Notes: a model not told the origin generated them from the sequence alone. DNA of 64,000 nucleotides from Mugil cephalus (GCF_022458985.1 NC_061779.1:16041001-16105000), one strand, 5' to 3'. Positions 1-14,225 are shown, counted from the first letter of the stretch. A program made the numbers and translations.

Positions 1-354
1 TCATTGTGCGTCGGCGAGAGGCTCCTTTGAGCCGCACGTTTGTCAGTGTATTCACAGCATTAGGTCGTACTGAATAAAGTATCTTGTTCATGAGCAGGCA
101 TTCAGTCTGCGCTGCAATAACAAGTCCTTGGTTTGCTAATGAGCGTCTAAAGCGAGACAGTCTGGTGCGCTGTTAAATGGCAGGGAGAGCTGTGAGGATC
201 TTATTCTAACACTTAAAGCCGGCTTGATCTTCGGTCTTTACTCCTGCCAGCTGCTCTTTGCTCTGACAGACACGAGCACATTCCTCGGAAAGAAGATTCT
301 GGTTGAGCCATTTACCTGCCAATCAAAACCAAAAGGGGTCAAGCCCCCCCACCC

Positions 355-364
355 ACCACACACA

Positions 365-435
<71 letters not shown>
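355..435. repeat. (CA)n microsatellite
   Basis: About 80 bases of nearly pure CA dinucleotide. This is the longest CA tract in the window. The His-Thr and Cys-Val open frames on its two strands are repeat translations, not genes. Confidence 0.97.
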
Positions 436-436
<1 letters not shown>

Positions 437-1021
437 GCTCACCCCCCGGGGAGAGAGCATGCCTTCACAGCCTCCGCTCGTCATGCACCGCGGGGCTTCC
501 AGATGAACCCTGCCGCATGTGTGTTGATGCAGGGTCGTTTGAGCGTGTCAGCATGTAGGCCGACGCTCGGCGAGCACACCATGTCTATAAGGGGCCGCAC
601 TTAAGTCTAAACTAATTAATGGAGCTGAACTTTTCGAGGCACCGCATAGCTTTCCGAGCAGCGGGACCCAATTCTAAATTTAAATCTTAGATGCAGCAGG
701 GTTATTTACAGCTGGGAACATTATCCAACACCTCATTTTGCTGAATCCAAATGAAAACTGCCCCCTGAGTACAGAGGCTGGGAGACTTGAGGGATGCGTG
801 TTGTCCCTTTATGTGTCTCTAAAGTGGTTCTTAAGTAAAAATACGCGGGGTGTTATCAGCAAAATATACTAATGCGAAAATGGAAAATATGCAAAATTGC
901 TGTTTTCCAACTGGTTTGTTTTACAGTACAAGACGTGAAGGAGGTTATTTATAACTTACAGCTATTTTTAATCTTTAATTTTAATAATTTTTTAAGATTT
1001 CTGTTTCACAAAATAATAAAA

Positions 1022-1046
1022 ATGTGTGTGTGTGTGTGTGTGTGTA
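1022..1046. repeat. (TG)n microsatellite
   Basis: A short pure TG run of about 12 units in AT-rich sequence. Confidence 0.9.
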
Positions 1047-1487
1047 AAACTTAACATGCAAAGTTACCAGATGAATCTGCCTTTTGGGCAAACAATAATA
1101 TCAGCTAAATAAAGACATATTAATATGTGCACAACTGTAAAATGTGTTGCCACAGACATACCCTGCCCTTTAATAACCAAAAATCGAACATGTTATTAAT
1201 TATTCATTACACTGACAGAAACCCTGGTACACTTAACCTGTTTAAAATGTGCAGTTATCGACTAACTAACGCTCCAAAGTAAATGTAGTGGGTTCAATAT
1301 TAGCAGGGACGTATAAATAACAGCCGACCGAAATAAAACACAAGTATCTCAACAGTGAACTTGAATACATAGCTTTTCTTTTACGGTATTTTAAAACTAT
1401 GTTGCCCTTTAGATTGTGCCAACGATTAAATCTTTTAATCTTTTCAATAATTATATTAGAAATGCGATTCCTTTACTTGTCCAGTTT

Positions 1488-1500
1488 ATATATATATATA

Positions 1501-1533
<33 letters not shown>
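1488..1533. repeat. Compound (TA)n/(CA)n microsatellite
   Basis: A TA-rich run passes directly into a pure CA run. No gene is associated with it. Confidence 0.9.
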
Positions 1534-1857
1534 CGTACATATGAACATGAAAGGGAGGACACATATGGAAGGATACTGTGACATTTCACAATAGCAGCCT
1601 AATCTGAGTTAATGCTCCTAAACAATGTGGCACCTGATTGTTGGCTTATCGTGGGACCTGTGGTGACTGAGGCCCATCGTCCAGCCGGTGCCCCGCTCTC
1701 TTGGGGCTTTAGTGAGGCACTACAGCTGAGAAAGGGAAGGGGAAGTGTCTGCTGAGAGGGGTGGAGTGCAGCGTAGGGGTGCTGAAATCCGTGCTCTCGC
1801 AAGACTCTCCCTCTCCCTTTCTCAGCGGGGGCCTGTTGCCACCTTCCACCCCCTCTC

Positions 1858-1896
1858 CACCCCCCCACCCCCCCACCGCCGCCGCCGCCGCCGCCC
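1858..1896. repeat. C-rich and (GCC)n tract
   Basis: Runs of C are followed by about six GCC units. The overlapping Gly/Pro-rich open frames on both strands come from this composition. Confidence 0.85.
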
Positions 1897-4800
1897 CTCC
1901 CCTGTTCCTCCCACATGACAGAGGAGCCGTTGGAGCAGCTGGGGTTAGGGATACTTGTCAGCAGGGTGATCATGTGTCCTCTGAGTCTGTCCCCTGTCTG
2001 TCCCGTAGCCATGTCGACTGACAGCCAGCATCAGCTGATTATCGCCAGTGTGGCAGTAAAAGAAACCCACTTTGGCAGTGACAGGCTTATGACCTGCAAG
2101 ACATGCTCATATTGAGTAACCAACACTTCATCCAGAGGCTCAGGCTGTGTCACCCTAGCCTTGAGAACACACTACTGGGCAGATAGTCTGACACATTAGC
2201 AATCTGTTTAAGGTTAAAGGATCAAATCGTAGCCACGGTCATAAATTGCATCTGTTGCCCGTACAAGATGTTTATGTGTTTGTACGCTGTAATTGAACTT
2301 TATTGCTACTTTGATACACAGAGCGGAGCGACGGTACCAGGCTAAATGTGATTCTAATCATATCTACAAAAACATGTCTAATAGATCATTAACTCAAAAT
2401 GTTTACTCATCATTAAAAGCGGTGCTTTGCTATGTTTGAATAAGTTATATTGCTGACCCAAGGCAAGTGTGGAAACGACAGTATATGAGAATGGCACTCA
2501 TAAAAGTTATTTTAATCCCTCCTGGCCAGTCGTGCTTGGTGTTTGTGTATTTTCAGAATCTCTGAGAGGTTAACACCCCATGTGCACAGAGGCTCAGACA
2601 GACTACTGGTGTCTGGTATCAAGCTGAATTAAAGCTATGTCAACACATTCAGTCATCCAGGCTTACATTGCAGAGGCCCCCAGTCGTCTCTTATCTACGG
2701 CACAGACATACAGTCAGCTACGCCACACACACACACACACGCACACACAAGATATTCTTCTGTTTCTCTTGTTTATTCTCTAATTATGTTTTTGTGCTGA
2801 AATTTAAATGAGCTTGGAAGTCTTTCTGTTGTCTGCCGTGAGGATGTGTTTGCCTGGTTCACAATGCGCAAAGATTAGAAATACTGAAGATATTATTTAT
2901 GGATGGAATCAAATTAAAAGTCTCATACTTGTACACAAAAGCGCGCGCCGAAATAAATTATTAAGGATGAATTTCGGGGCTTGTCTGCCGGCTGAAGTAT
3001 TATTCTGGAGTGGCAGACCTTGTCACTTTTTCCCTCCCTGACTGAGTGTGTTATTGTGCCACCAGCCTCAGGTCCTCGTGCTGCAGAATAACACTAACTG
3101 ACTCGCCGCTATGTAAAGAAAAGCCTGGTCCGGCGGGGGCGGCTGACTGCTGCCTGCCTGGCGAATGCGGCTTGAATGAGGCGACGCCGACGTTGTCCTC
3201 GGACTCCCCGCTGCTCCGTTGATTGCCCGTGTGTGTGGCTTGTTAGGCCGCTGAAAGCTTCGTGTTTAGCCCCGAAATGGTGGCTTGAAGGTGACATCTG
3301 TCGGGGGGGGAGGCGGAGGGGAGAGGAGAGCGCCGCGCCGCGCTGTGCTGCTATAAATACATGGCGGCCGTGACAGCACACAGAGGAAACAGCTGAGAAG
3401 AGGAGCTTTGCTATGCCGCATACCTCCTAGTGACCCTGTCACTTCCGCAGAGGTCTTAATTATTCTGCTCTGGCAGCTCACCTCTGCTCGCTGCCGAGGC
3501 TGTGACACACAGGGGCCTGTCAGGCGAAGGGGCCGCGCTGTTCTCCCCAGCACACTGCGCTCACAGAACATGTAAACAGCGGAGCATGCTCACAGTGGCC
3601 CCTTTACAAATCTGTCATTTAGGTTTAAAATTAGTTCACCCCTGTGTACTCCGCCGCATGTTTTTTTTTCAGGCTGATGCCATTTATCCTGCAATTATTT
3701 TGTACTCACTCCCGAGACTGCATGCTGACACGCTGGATGTGTTATCTTTTTGCCTCTGCAAATTCAATACGTCTGTAATAGCACAATTTCATATGTTCGG
3801 TTCCCTCTTCTTCTTCTTCTTCTTCTTTTCTTTTTTTATTTATACACATGAAATTACTTATGATTACAGCTATTCTATTTACTGCTACGAGCTCTTTCTG
3901 TTGCTGTGTTTTGTCTCTGGAGATGTGATTCAGTTAGATGTGCAGTTTCTAATCTTATACCCGTGATGGCAGACCATAAAACAAGCCATATTTTAGCATA
4001 GTGTCAATGACCTCTGTTACCCTATGAATGACGTTAGCGGCTTTAACGGCCGGTACTGGTATGGAGGTATATCTTTATCACCTTTGCGGGCTTAATGGCA
4101 ACTTATAAATGGGTCTAGTGTTTCCACACTCGGGTTTCAGTGTGGGCAAGGTCACTAACTGTTGCTCATGCGAAAGCTCATGCACAAATGTTGTATTGTC
4201 CAGAGTTTTAGCTTCTTTTTTTTTTTTTGTCTCTTTTAACGCACCTAACACCTGCACTGTTGGAAAGGCTTGCGTGTGACATAATGCCAAACAGCATCTT
4301 TTCCATTTTGCTTCACATTCGCTGGCAAGATAATTGCCCACTGCTCACCCCGCAATAATTCCTCATGTTGTTCCTGCAGAGCTTTAACCAGCACGCTGCC
4401 CTGACAATGACTGATGCTGTTGTGCTGCCTTTATCTGGGCTCAATTGTGTGCTTATGTGTGAGTGCGCGACACTAACTGGCACCAGTGGATAGATTACCT
4501 AATACAGTCCAAGCACGTTATTAGACCCCAGGGCGCTGGCTAAGTCACTCTGTGTTCTGTTTCTGGCCTTTTAATTATTCATCAAGGTATTGCCTGGGAT
4601 GTAACCTCAATTACTGTGGGCTGCGGGGCCAGGTCACGTGTTGTTAACACTGTGCTGTGATCAGAGCCACCACAGGGAAGGCTGCCAACGGGAAGAAGGG
4701 CTCTGTGGTTTGGCACTCCACCCACCGCCACCGATTGGCTCACATCGAGCAGGATGCTGCCTGCGCCGAGGGCGGGGAGGGGAGGGGAGGGGCATTCCAC

Positions 4801-5948
4801 GGATTCTCCCGAGCCACAATGGGGACGGGAGGATGGTGTAAATACTGTAAATCAAATCTTGATGGGTGTGATCGGTGGGGGTGTGAGCATCCGTATGGGG
4901 CCGGAGGAGGGAGCGGGAGGAGGAGGGGGGGAGGAACAGCTGACGGTTTTAATGAGACGAGAGGAGGGCGAGATGTGAGTGCTCTCTCTCTCTTGGGCCC
5001 ACCTGTAGTGGGCAGACAGGCTGTGCACCTGCAGCCCTGGAGCCCTCAGCACACCGAGTGGTGGGTGGGTGGGTGGGGGAGGTTGGGGAGGGGGGTAGAG
5101 AGGAACTGGCAACCAAGCGACACTTGACACAAGGACACGGGGATGAGAGGTTCGCCTGATTTGAGTGGCTGGACGGTGCCCAAGCCAAGCGCGGTGCCTA
5201 TCAAACCCTCCGCGCTTTTAATGTTGTCATGTTTACGTGATTGCAAATAAACCCGACGGAACATTTCATGCCTCTCACTTTGTGCCTTAATAAGGCTTCT
5301 CCATTTTCATCCGCAGCCATAAAGTCGTGGCAAGCAGCGCTGAAATTTCTGTCCCCCCGTCAGATCTGATGAGTGATCAGACATCCCATTTCTCGGCTGA
5401 TTTGTGGCTGTCCCCAGTGCCTGTGTCGCTCTGACAACCATGCCATGCATATCCAGGTAGTGATAATGAGAGCTGCTGTCATGGCGATCTATGACTAACA
5501 GCAGTTTCATGCTGTGTTAAATCAGGGCTGCTGCCTTGTTAGAGTCTACTCCCTCAGGCCACACCTACCTTCGCCATCTCACGCCGAGGATATAAAAAGA
5601 TGGCTATCATAAGGTGACAAATGTGCAGATATTTTTTGCCGACGGCGTTATCTACGTACGCCCTCACAATAGCACCAATAATCCGCCGTCCCTTGATGTT
5701 TCACTGCAGTAAGTCAACACAACACCTGTCAGTTCCGCTGCTGTATAGTATAGTATCTCTAGTAAACTCGGAAGATTGAGAATATCACTATTGCCGAGAT
5801 CATTTCACATTGTTTTTATGACGTTAATGATTTATCTGTTATTTGACTGACAAACATTAACCTGCAACAATTACGGTCGTGATAAACTGTAGTGCTGTCA
5901 GTCATTTACTGCTTCTAGCTTCTTAGAAATGTGTGTGTTTCTGAATAA

Positions 5949-6150
5949 ATCGGTTTTGCTAACACAGAACAGGCCGTTTCAAGACATAATGAACCGAATA
6001 TGCATTTTTCTGCTATTTTCTGACATTTTAGGAATAATAACGAATTAGTTTACATTTTCCAGACCACCCATGGATTAAATAAATTAGAAATATAGCTTTA
6101 ATTGGCCCATTTTCGTTACCTACGGTGCTAAATGTGCACAAACGGTCAGA
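5949..6150 (+). repeat. Dispersed repeat, left arm of an inverted pair
   Basis: This segment matches the reverse complement of 7075-7292 along nearly its whole length. Examples are an arm reading acaggccgtttcaagacata here against acaggccatttcaagacata in the other arm, and a shared block around gtttacattttccagaccac. The arms differ by scattered substitutions and small indels, so they are old copies of one element in opposite orientation. I do not recognise the family and see no coding content. Confidence 0.7.
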
Positions 6151-6872
6151 AAAACAAAATTATCATCGTAATATCCTCAAGCTCAGTTTCCATATTTTCT
6201 CTATCAACACTTAAAAACTAATTTCAGCAACTATCAAATAAGAAAGGCAACAAATCCTCCGTTAATAAACTTGGATCGCGTCAAACGTGTCAAACGACGG
6301 ATGAATGAAAAGGGCTTTTTTGTTTTGATTTGATTTTCTCGTGATGGATTTATTAATTAGTATATCTTTCAGCTCTTAATTAGAAGATCAACTGTGAAAA
6401 CAATGGATGCAGACAGCATCGCGTCAACACGTCTGAAGACAGGTTGTTTTGTCTGAACCGAAGCTCCTCTAATGTGGCCGAGCGTATTGCGTTACACCCA
6501 GAGGAGAAGAGCAGATGTCCAAGAGAAGTGCGACTAGCTCCAGGCAACTCATCCTCTGTGGTGGGTGGGGGTGTTGGGGTGGATGGGGGTGGATGGGGGC
6601 GGCGGCAAAACACAGGAAGCGGCTCCAGATGGGACATCCTGCGTCATAAATATCGCGCGAATTGACTATGACCGCACGTGCCAATTCCTGCAGCACTTGC
6701 GAGTAACCTTGACCGTGGATTTACAACTATGAGGATAAATTGTGCTGAATGATTTAGGGGCGGCGAGACTATTCAGTAAAATGCGTGGACGATGTTTGGA
6801 GTTATGCTCTGTGAGTGACATATTATTTTTCGCTTTTTGTGGCCGGCCATGCTACACAATTGCAGATTGTGT

Positions 6873-7397
6873 ATACACCGATCAGGCGTAACATTACGAC
6901 CACCTTCCTAATATTGCATCAGAGAACGGACGTGGGCCTTCTGAGGTGGTGTCTGGAAACAGGATGTTGGTAGTTGGGGGCCTTTGGATCCCATGGTTAT
7001 GTAGATCATCACACAGATACTTGATCAGTTTGGGGCCTAGCCGATTTGGAGGTCAGGTCAACAAAATAAATGTTTATTTAACTTTGCACTTAGCACCAGA
7101 GGTAACAAAATGTGCCAATTAAAGCGACATATCTAATTTATTTAATCCACGGGTGGTCTGGAAAATGTAAACTAATTAGTTTTTATTCCTGAAATGTCAG
7201 AAAGTGGTGGAAAAATGCAGCTCAGTGCATATAGATTATGTCTTGAAATGGCCTGTTCAGTTTTAGCCATAGTCCAAAACCAATTTAGGTGTCAAACAGC
7301 CCAGAGGTAAATAACATCGACCATCTTGTATAGTCACAAGATGGTTCGATGTTCTTCACCTCTCCTGTCAGTGGCGTGTCATGGCTGATCAGTGTAC
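6873..7397 (-). mobile_element. Tc1/mariner-like element, internally deleted remnant
   Basis: The left end reads tacaccgatcaggcgtaaca and the right end closes with gctgatcagtgta, inverted versions of one terminal sequence next to TA. This is the terminal sequence I remember from a common fish Tc1-like family. The segment after the left end resembles the reverse complement of the transposase 3' coding end, so the gene ran on the minus strand. At about 525 bp most of the transposase is gone. Much of the middle (7075-7292) is another dispersed repeat, so a later element sits inside this one. A second fragment lies at 43023-43266. Clearly non-functional. Confidence 0.7.
7075..7292 (-). repeat. 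Dispersed repeat, right arm of the inverted pair
   Basis: Reverse-complement partner of 5949-6150, lying inside the Tc1-like remnant. The two arms could fold into a stem of roughly 200 bp around a loop of about 920 bp if transcribed. The family is not recognised. Confidence 0.7.
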
Positions 7398-8289
7398 GTA
7401 ATAAAGTTTCATTAGAGGTTAACTGCCTTAGTCTCTACATGAAATAAAAATGCACATATTAAATTACAACACGGCGGGCTTTTTTTCATCCCCCTTATTA
7501 GTTTCTATCTGGGGGTTTAATTACGTCTTCTCTCTAAAGGTCTTGTTTAGATAATGTAGTAGCTTCTAATTAATCAGCTTGCTCTCCCACTTCTAGCTAA
7601 GGTCACAATATTGCTTGGTTCGTGTTGATCCGGCAGCTAAGCCAGCGCGCTCTGCTTTCCATTATACTTAAAACCAGAGAATGCTGAAATAAACCTGCAA
7701 AATGAATTCTGGGGGCAAGAAATGCAAACGCGGTGCGAGCCGCGTGAGCCGCGCGGATTATCTATAGCTGCCGTCCTGCTGCCTCTCTCGGATAGTGCCT
7801 TTTATTATGGAGTGTTTTATTGGCACTGGAGTAAAGCTGACATGGAAGAGGCGGCTATAAAATGAAGCCTCCCCGTTCTCGGTCGTCTGCCACCTCCTGT
7901 GAAAGCTCTGCAGTCTGTATGCGTGAATGTGCATGTGCACCGCAAGTGCATACAGGGGATTAATGTGCATTGTGAGCTTGTTTGTTTGTGCAGTTGGTTT
8001 AAGGGGCTGTGTATCTAGAATAAATACATTAGAGCGTGCTCATGTGTCCCTGTAATCTCTGTAGAGGCCGTTTTAATGTGCTGCCACATCTGTTTTGAGT
8101 TCTGGCTAATATCAGTTACTCCAACTATTTTCAGCTAATGGAAATAATAAAACGTAAAACCACACATCCGAGGAATGCTGTGCTGTACGTCATCCACGTG
8201 CATTGTTTTTATTTCATATTGCCGTTAGTGTGACTGTAAATGCAGCTCCCCTGCTGGTCAGTGGGACACACCCAGAGAGATTTTTCCAA

Positions 8290-8346
<57 letters not shown>

Positions 8347-11300
8347 CGGTGTGTGGGTGACCGCGTTCACATGCTTTGCAGTTCGGAGCAGCAGGGATCA
8401 GTGGAAGCAGAGTGATGACAGGTTGACCCATACCAAAGCCCTCTGTCATTACAGGGATCAAACTGTTCAAGGCCGTAGACTTTCACTCTTTCACTCCTCC
8501 CCATTGAGAAAAAAAAAAAAAAAAAAAATGCCGTGCCTGCCCTCCTCTCTTTCACAAGTACAGTCACACGATCAGGCAGTTCGGGGACCACATCGGTGCA
8601 GTTTCAGGCTTTTGTCACCCGCTACGGCAGATGATCCGTCTTCAGCAAATTGTGCGTGCACAAGTGTACGAGACGCACGCCATTCATGTGGAAAAAAAAA
8701 AACACAGCGAGGCTTGAAGGTTGCCCAGTGTCTGTAATTTTACCCTTGTAAATATTATGCAGATGTCTATTTCTGATGAAATTACCGTATTTCCACTCAC
8801 CGAAGTTTTGCACATAGATATTAAATCACTTCAGTTTTATGCTTCCAAGAATACTTTTCCTTGACTACATCGCTGTCTTTGGCTCGCTCTTTTTGGACAG
8901 GAAAATAAAAACAGAGGGTAACCGCAAAAGCTTAATATCATTTTACAACCCTGTCTCAGATAAATTAAGTTTATATACCGCAAATTTGTTTTGCCAAAGT
9001 GCCTAGAAGGAAACATAACTGCTATTTTTGTTTCCACTAAAGGAAGTGCTACATTTTTGTCATGTCGACATGGTCGGTCACACTGAAATGCCGGTGTTCC
9101 CAACTTATCTTAAACATAGCTTGCGGTTTAGTTAATGCTGGTTACATAATATATCTTGTTCTTTAAACTAGTGTTGACATATTTTTAGATATTTTACCAC
9201 AGACCACAGTTTTATCCCCGAAGCCTAACAAGTTCTTTGAGTTCCTAATGTTTCTGTGTAATTGCTCTGAGCAGATACCGTGGGGAAAAGAAAATGTTCT
9301 GCTGATGCATCCACTAAATATGTGTGATGGAGTTACTGCTTACATTCGATGTTAGCAGAACACATGATGCCTGTCCTTGAGGTCTACAAAGAGGGCTGAG
9401 TGCATTCCTTTCCTGCCTTGCTCAAGTCCGTGATTTTACTTCTTAATCCCCCCCTGCCCGTGCTGGCACATTGTTGCGCTGCTGCCACCTCCGTATTGAC
9501 ACCTGTGGGCGCACGATGCACGACAAGGTGCCCTGAACGCATCACGCTTGAAAAAGTAGCTCAGTAGGACAGAAAACTTGTGAATGGCATTTACTGAAGC
9601 TGAAGTTTACTTGACTGACGGGAACAGCGTCCAATAGAGGTTAAAATTAGCCCGGTTAATAATAGCCTCCAGAAACAGAGGAATCCATCAGATGTTCGGC
9701 GGTTGTTTGAACCGAACGTGCGGTGCCAGAAAATAGTGAGTTATACGTATATGTACATGCGTGTGTGTGTTTATGTTTTCCAGCAGTAAAGGGAGAGAGC
9801 AGGGTTTTCTCTCCTCTCCCCTTCTCTGATTACTGCTGTTTTGGCAGCTGACGCCCAGTAATGGAGACCTGGCTATCAGGGAAATTTGTAGCTGTCTGCC
9901 GTAGCACAGCTCTTCATTCCAATCAGCAGCTGTCAGGCCAGGCTAGGCCGTTATTAATGACGGCCACTAACTGCCTCGCAAATTCTCGGCACTATTTGAG
10001 AGCCAGCGTGAAATAAGGTTACACTCTCCCAGTGTGCTGCTGTGGGTTAATGGAGAGATCTCAAATATCAAACAACTCTAGGAACTTCTTCTGAGACGTC
10101 TCTTACTTTAAGGAGCACATGCTTTATATATACACATATGTGTATATATATTTTGCTTTCGGGAACGTGAACAATACTAAAACCAAGTTTCGTCCTTGAG
10201 AATGACTCAGCTGTCATTGTCGGGTCGGCGCGTGCATTGCTGGAGTGGTCACCCCGCTTGATTGACTTGGATAACTGCATCATAAAAACTTCTTTATATC
10301 CTTGTATGGTGGAGGTTGCACTAATAGAATTGTGTGTGAGGCCATAAATGCGACGTGACAGAAAAAGCATGTGTTTGTCAGCTGTTAAACATGGGGTACG
10401 GGCATTCGGAACGGCACACTGGGGAACAGCTGCCATATAAATCACTCACCTTTGAAATGCTGCGATGAGCTTTCCACCCTCACCATCACTCTGCGGGTAA
10501 ACACGGAGGCAATTCAGCGGGGGAGCAACTGACACCCGGGACGTGACATCGCCCCCAATCCGCCAGGCCAACCCCGACTCCGACAAACGACGTCTATATG
10601 CAGCGGATTCAGTCGCAAATTGTTGCTCCTGAACACAATATACAGTGATTGCCTGATTTTGTCTCCCCGACATAATTGCGGAGTCAGGTTACTCGTGTGT
10701 GCCGTGTGATCCTGTTCCGCGGAATACGGGGTGGGCCCAATCGGGCCGGCCGCAGATAACATCACCGCCGACCTCTCGCCAAGTTCAGCGTTGCTCAAGC
10801 TTGCTTCATGAAAGCTTCCTTTTTCGCTCACGGCGGTGCAGCACCGCCCAAAAGAACACAAAGAATTTCACCACAAGCTCAGTGGTTGCGTTGACTCACA
10901 CGGTTTCCCCTCTTATCTTTCGTCTGCCAGATTACTTATCCTCCCTTTTAGGGTGATGAGTTACACCACTGAGAGGACGGATGCTCTTGGCTATTGTGCA
11001 CATTGTAAAAAAGGGAAGATTCCTGTCCTGTGACAGGTAGCAATTAAGTCTTAAGGAGATGTAACAAGGTCCAGGATTATCCTTGTCAGGGGTCGTATCA
11101 AAGAAACATCGCGGCCCCTGTTTGTGAGTTGCTACTGAAGGATAAAGCAGATGGAGAAGAGATTGTTGGGGATTTTTTTTTTTTTTTTTTTTTTTGACCT
11201 TTGGTTCACAGGTAATCCTTATCTCAGGAATCTCGAGCTTGTGTCCTACCCTCATTCACAGTGCAATCTTTCCATCCCTCCCCGGTCTGCAAAGGAATGC

Positions 11301-14225
11301 TCACACCTGTAGCGCTTCACCCAAATGTGAAAGCCTGTTGTGGGAATTCAAGGAGGCAAACCTTCTGCTAGCGCATGCTGATCACTCCTCAGATAACAAG
11401 CTGTTGTTTTGGCAACAGCCAGACATCTGAGAAATGATAGAGCAAAAGAAGGAATGATAATAATAATAATAGTCATGTTATATGAGGTGCTGGCGCCCTG
11501 GAGTCCTGTAGCTGTTTGTGGTTCATTAAGACTTGTTCTCGCTCCGCTGTAGTGTTGAGCCACATTCCACAGTGTGTTAACTTGTTTGTTAGTGGCTGTG
11601 TTGTGCAGCGGAGGGTGGAGAAATGGATATGTGTGTGAGTCAACAGCTCTGCTGATCTGGGATTGAGGAAGGAGCTGTATAGAGATAACCGCACAACCAC
11701 CTGTCAATCCACAAACTGTTACCTCCCTGCCCCGCGGGCAGATCGCTGGGAGATTGTTGACATTTATAGGATGCTCTAGATACAATTTGTCTTGGAGGAG
11801 GAGCGAACAGTTCTTCAAGTATTGTGTGGTATTTTACCTGCTGGGTCTGGTTTATAATTTAAGTGCTGTTGTGTCAGGCTGACACTCCACCGTGCAGCCA
11901 ACTCCCTCTGGCTGGAGACTGACAGCACAAGAAGCGGCTGGTAGCATAGGTGTGATCCAGATTTGAAAGATTTTTTCCTTAAGAAATCAGTGAGAAAACA
12001 CTGGGTTTTTAGCGGCCCTCGCATTTGCACAAGACAATCACAGAGAGAAGTCAAACAGAAGGGCACCGGAGCCTGAAGGCACTTTCATCTGCTTATTAGA
12101 GGAACGCCTCGAGTCTAGTTTCACATGTCGGCTCAACTGGCAAATAGTCGTCATTAGTTGTCTATTACTTTAACCGGCTGTAAACCTCCGTGGCTGCTTG
12201 TTCTGTCCTCTTTGTTTGTAGTCACCGGCGGACCTGTAACATAATAACACTTCTAAAATGATGAAAGGAGAGAGTGGTGTGACAGGAGGTCACGGAGCCG
12301 GAGGCAGCTCTGCCGGGGTCATGTGTGACACTTCACACTTTTACACAGTGACGCAGCGAATGGACGTGGTGAACTTTTCTGTGTTTCTCTTGTCCAAATA
12401 AGACTGACAGAAAGCACGTCGCAACCTTGGGAAAATCCTAAGAGCCAATCTATGGTTACACGGAAAGTAAAAACCCGCAATGAACCGAGAGCTAATTTTA
12501 CCACCCTGTCATGCTAACCGTTGCACAGTGTTTTAAAAATAAATAAATGCCAAGGCACAGTCTAATTTCTCTTCTCCCGGTAAAACCTAAACTAACATGT
12601 ATCTGGCAGACAAACAAAGAGAACTCCCAGTAAGACAAACTGAAAACATGCCACAATAATGCCTTGGTACTGGATTTAGTGACTAGTAATTAATTTCTAG
12701 ACGTGACTCATTTGTGATTCTCTTCGTCTCGCTTGACAGTTAAACAAATTCATTTGGATTTCACACACTTCAGACGGAGAATGTGACTGTTGGTAAAACA
12801 AACGATGATTTCACTTTAACAATGAAATCATCAATAGATTAATCAGGGATGGATGTGGATGGATTGTGTCAGGATTGGGTGAAACTATAGTTTCCACCTT
12901 TTATGATAGCTACTGTGTTCTTCCATAAAATATACAAACAAATAGTGCGTCTTGCATGAGTAATGCAGCCAGGAGATATTTTCTTTGTTAAATTACTCAC
13001 AGACTTCTCTCCAGAGCAAATATAAGTGATCTGCTAAATCCATCAGCCTTTGGGAGTGTAACACCAGACTGTCAGGGGAAATGGTAAACCTCACTTTTGA
13101 ACACGTCAAACAAAACATGATGAACAGTCATAAAGTCGAACGACATAAAAAGTTGACTTTTCCCACGTCGCACTGCCACAGAGCTCTGCACGTCTGCACA
13201 AGCACAAGGCTGTAACTCTTGCACGCTCTATAAACTAATCACTTCCTGGGTTTCCTCAGTCTCGGGCCAGGCTGTTTCATCTGTGTGCAGATGACAAATC
13301 TGGGGTTGTGAAATTTACACTTACTCATGGCTTCAGCTTATGGTTAAATACTCTGCGGGCAGAGCAACACAAAAACTATTTCATGAGGGAGCAGTTACTC
13401 TGAAAGAGTCACTGTTCTTCTGTTCACTGGTATGAGTCTAGATTCAGACCTATGAAATAAGACACCTCTGTGGCTGAGACCTGGGCCTCGGTATCAGTGG
13501 GTGTCAGAACTGAACATCTGAGTATCTGGGAAGTTGTTTTATTTCAGGTCCCTAGATGAAAAGCAGCTGTTAGAGTGCGCTTTCTCAAAAAGACTGGTGC
13601 GGGTAACAGCTACTTCAATCCTCGGTGGATTTCACACATCCATGCAACTCCCATTTAAATTCATTGTTTGTGTCACTCTAGGTGAGCACCTCGCAAATTA
13701 CTCCAAGGCCTCATAAGCTCGCTTCCACTGACATTACTTGTTGAAGTGGATGAATTTCAACCCACAGACCGGTTCCTAAAAACACTGCAGCGCGTCACTT
13801 CTTCACAAACGAGTGTCACGCCGATTTTGAAAAGCGTGACACGGACAGGCCGTCTTTCTCCCCTCTCACTCACCGGAGCAAATTGTTGGTCAGCGATTCG
13901 CCCGGTGACACCACTGGATTGTTCACACTCTTCACATGATGTGAAATCGCTGGGCATCATGAGGGTCACATGAAGTTTATCAGAGGGCCTCTGTCCAGTA
14001 TGTCAGTGCATCATGTGAATAATTTAGTAACTTTTCGGAAGCAGCAGCTGCCGTAACGTATCATTACAGCACAATGAAGCTCGGAGGCGCCACTCGGATA
14101 AGAATCACGGGACAAGGACAAGATGGAAAGCTAAGAAATATACACGACGGTGCCTACAGTTTCATGTTAACCTTTATATTTTAATTGGCTTGTGAATGAA
14201 AACTGGCCAAAAGAGCCAAAAAACG
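7398..14225. other. Gene-free region, middle part
   Basis: No exon chain or RNA gene seen. It contains a long GT microsatellite (8292-8345), several A or T homopolymers (8509-8527, 11175-11195) and tracts that look like conserved regulatory DNA, for example 9780-10040. That tract is rich in E-boxes (cagctg), TAAT cores and CAATCAG motifs and has little repeat character. Conservation is an impression only. Confidence 0.55.
8292..8345. repeat. (GT)n microsatellite
   Basis: About 54 bases of pure GT dinucleotide. The Cys-Val and His-Thr open frames over it are repeat translations. Confidence 0.97.

Larger units (their letters stand above)
1..6872. other. Gene-free region, left part
   Basis: I see no exon chain, RNA gene or recognisable protein here. 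The longer open frames are low-complexity translations of CA/GT or GC repeats. The stretch alternates AT-rich and GC-rich tracts. Around 3110-3580 and 4640-5240 it is relatively CpG- and G-rich. Many homeodomain-like TAATTA cores and E-boxes occur, as is usual for vertebrate regulatory DNA. Whether any of it is conserved cannot be judged without alignment. Confidence 0.6.

Noticed and set aside
224-604. 126-codon plus-strand frame and its minus-strand partners over the CA tract
   Set aside because: Most of it is a His-Thr or Cys-Val translation of the (CA)n repeat, with no domain and no splice context.
1599-2021. Gly- and Pro-rich open frames on both strands
   Set aside because: They follow C-rich and GCC repeats. 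Both strands are open at once because of composition.
10932-11255. 107-codon minus frame with a Lys-rich stretch
   Set aside because: Poly-T translated as poly-Lys, with no other evidence.
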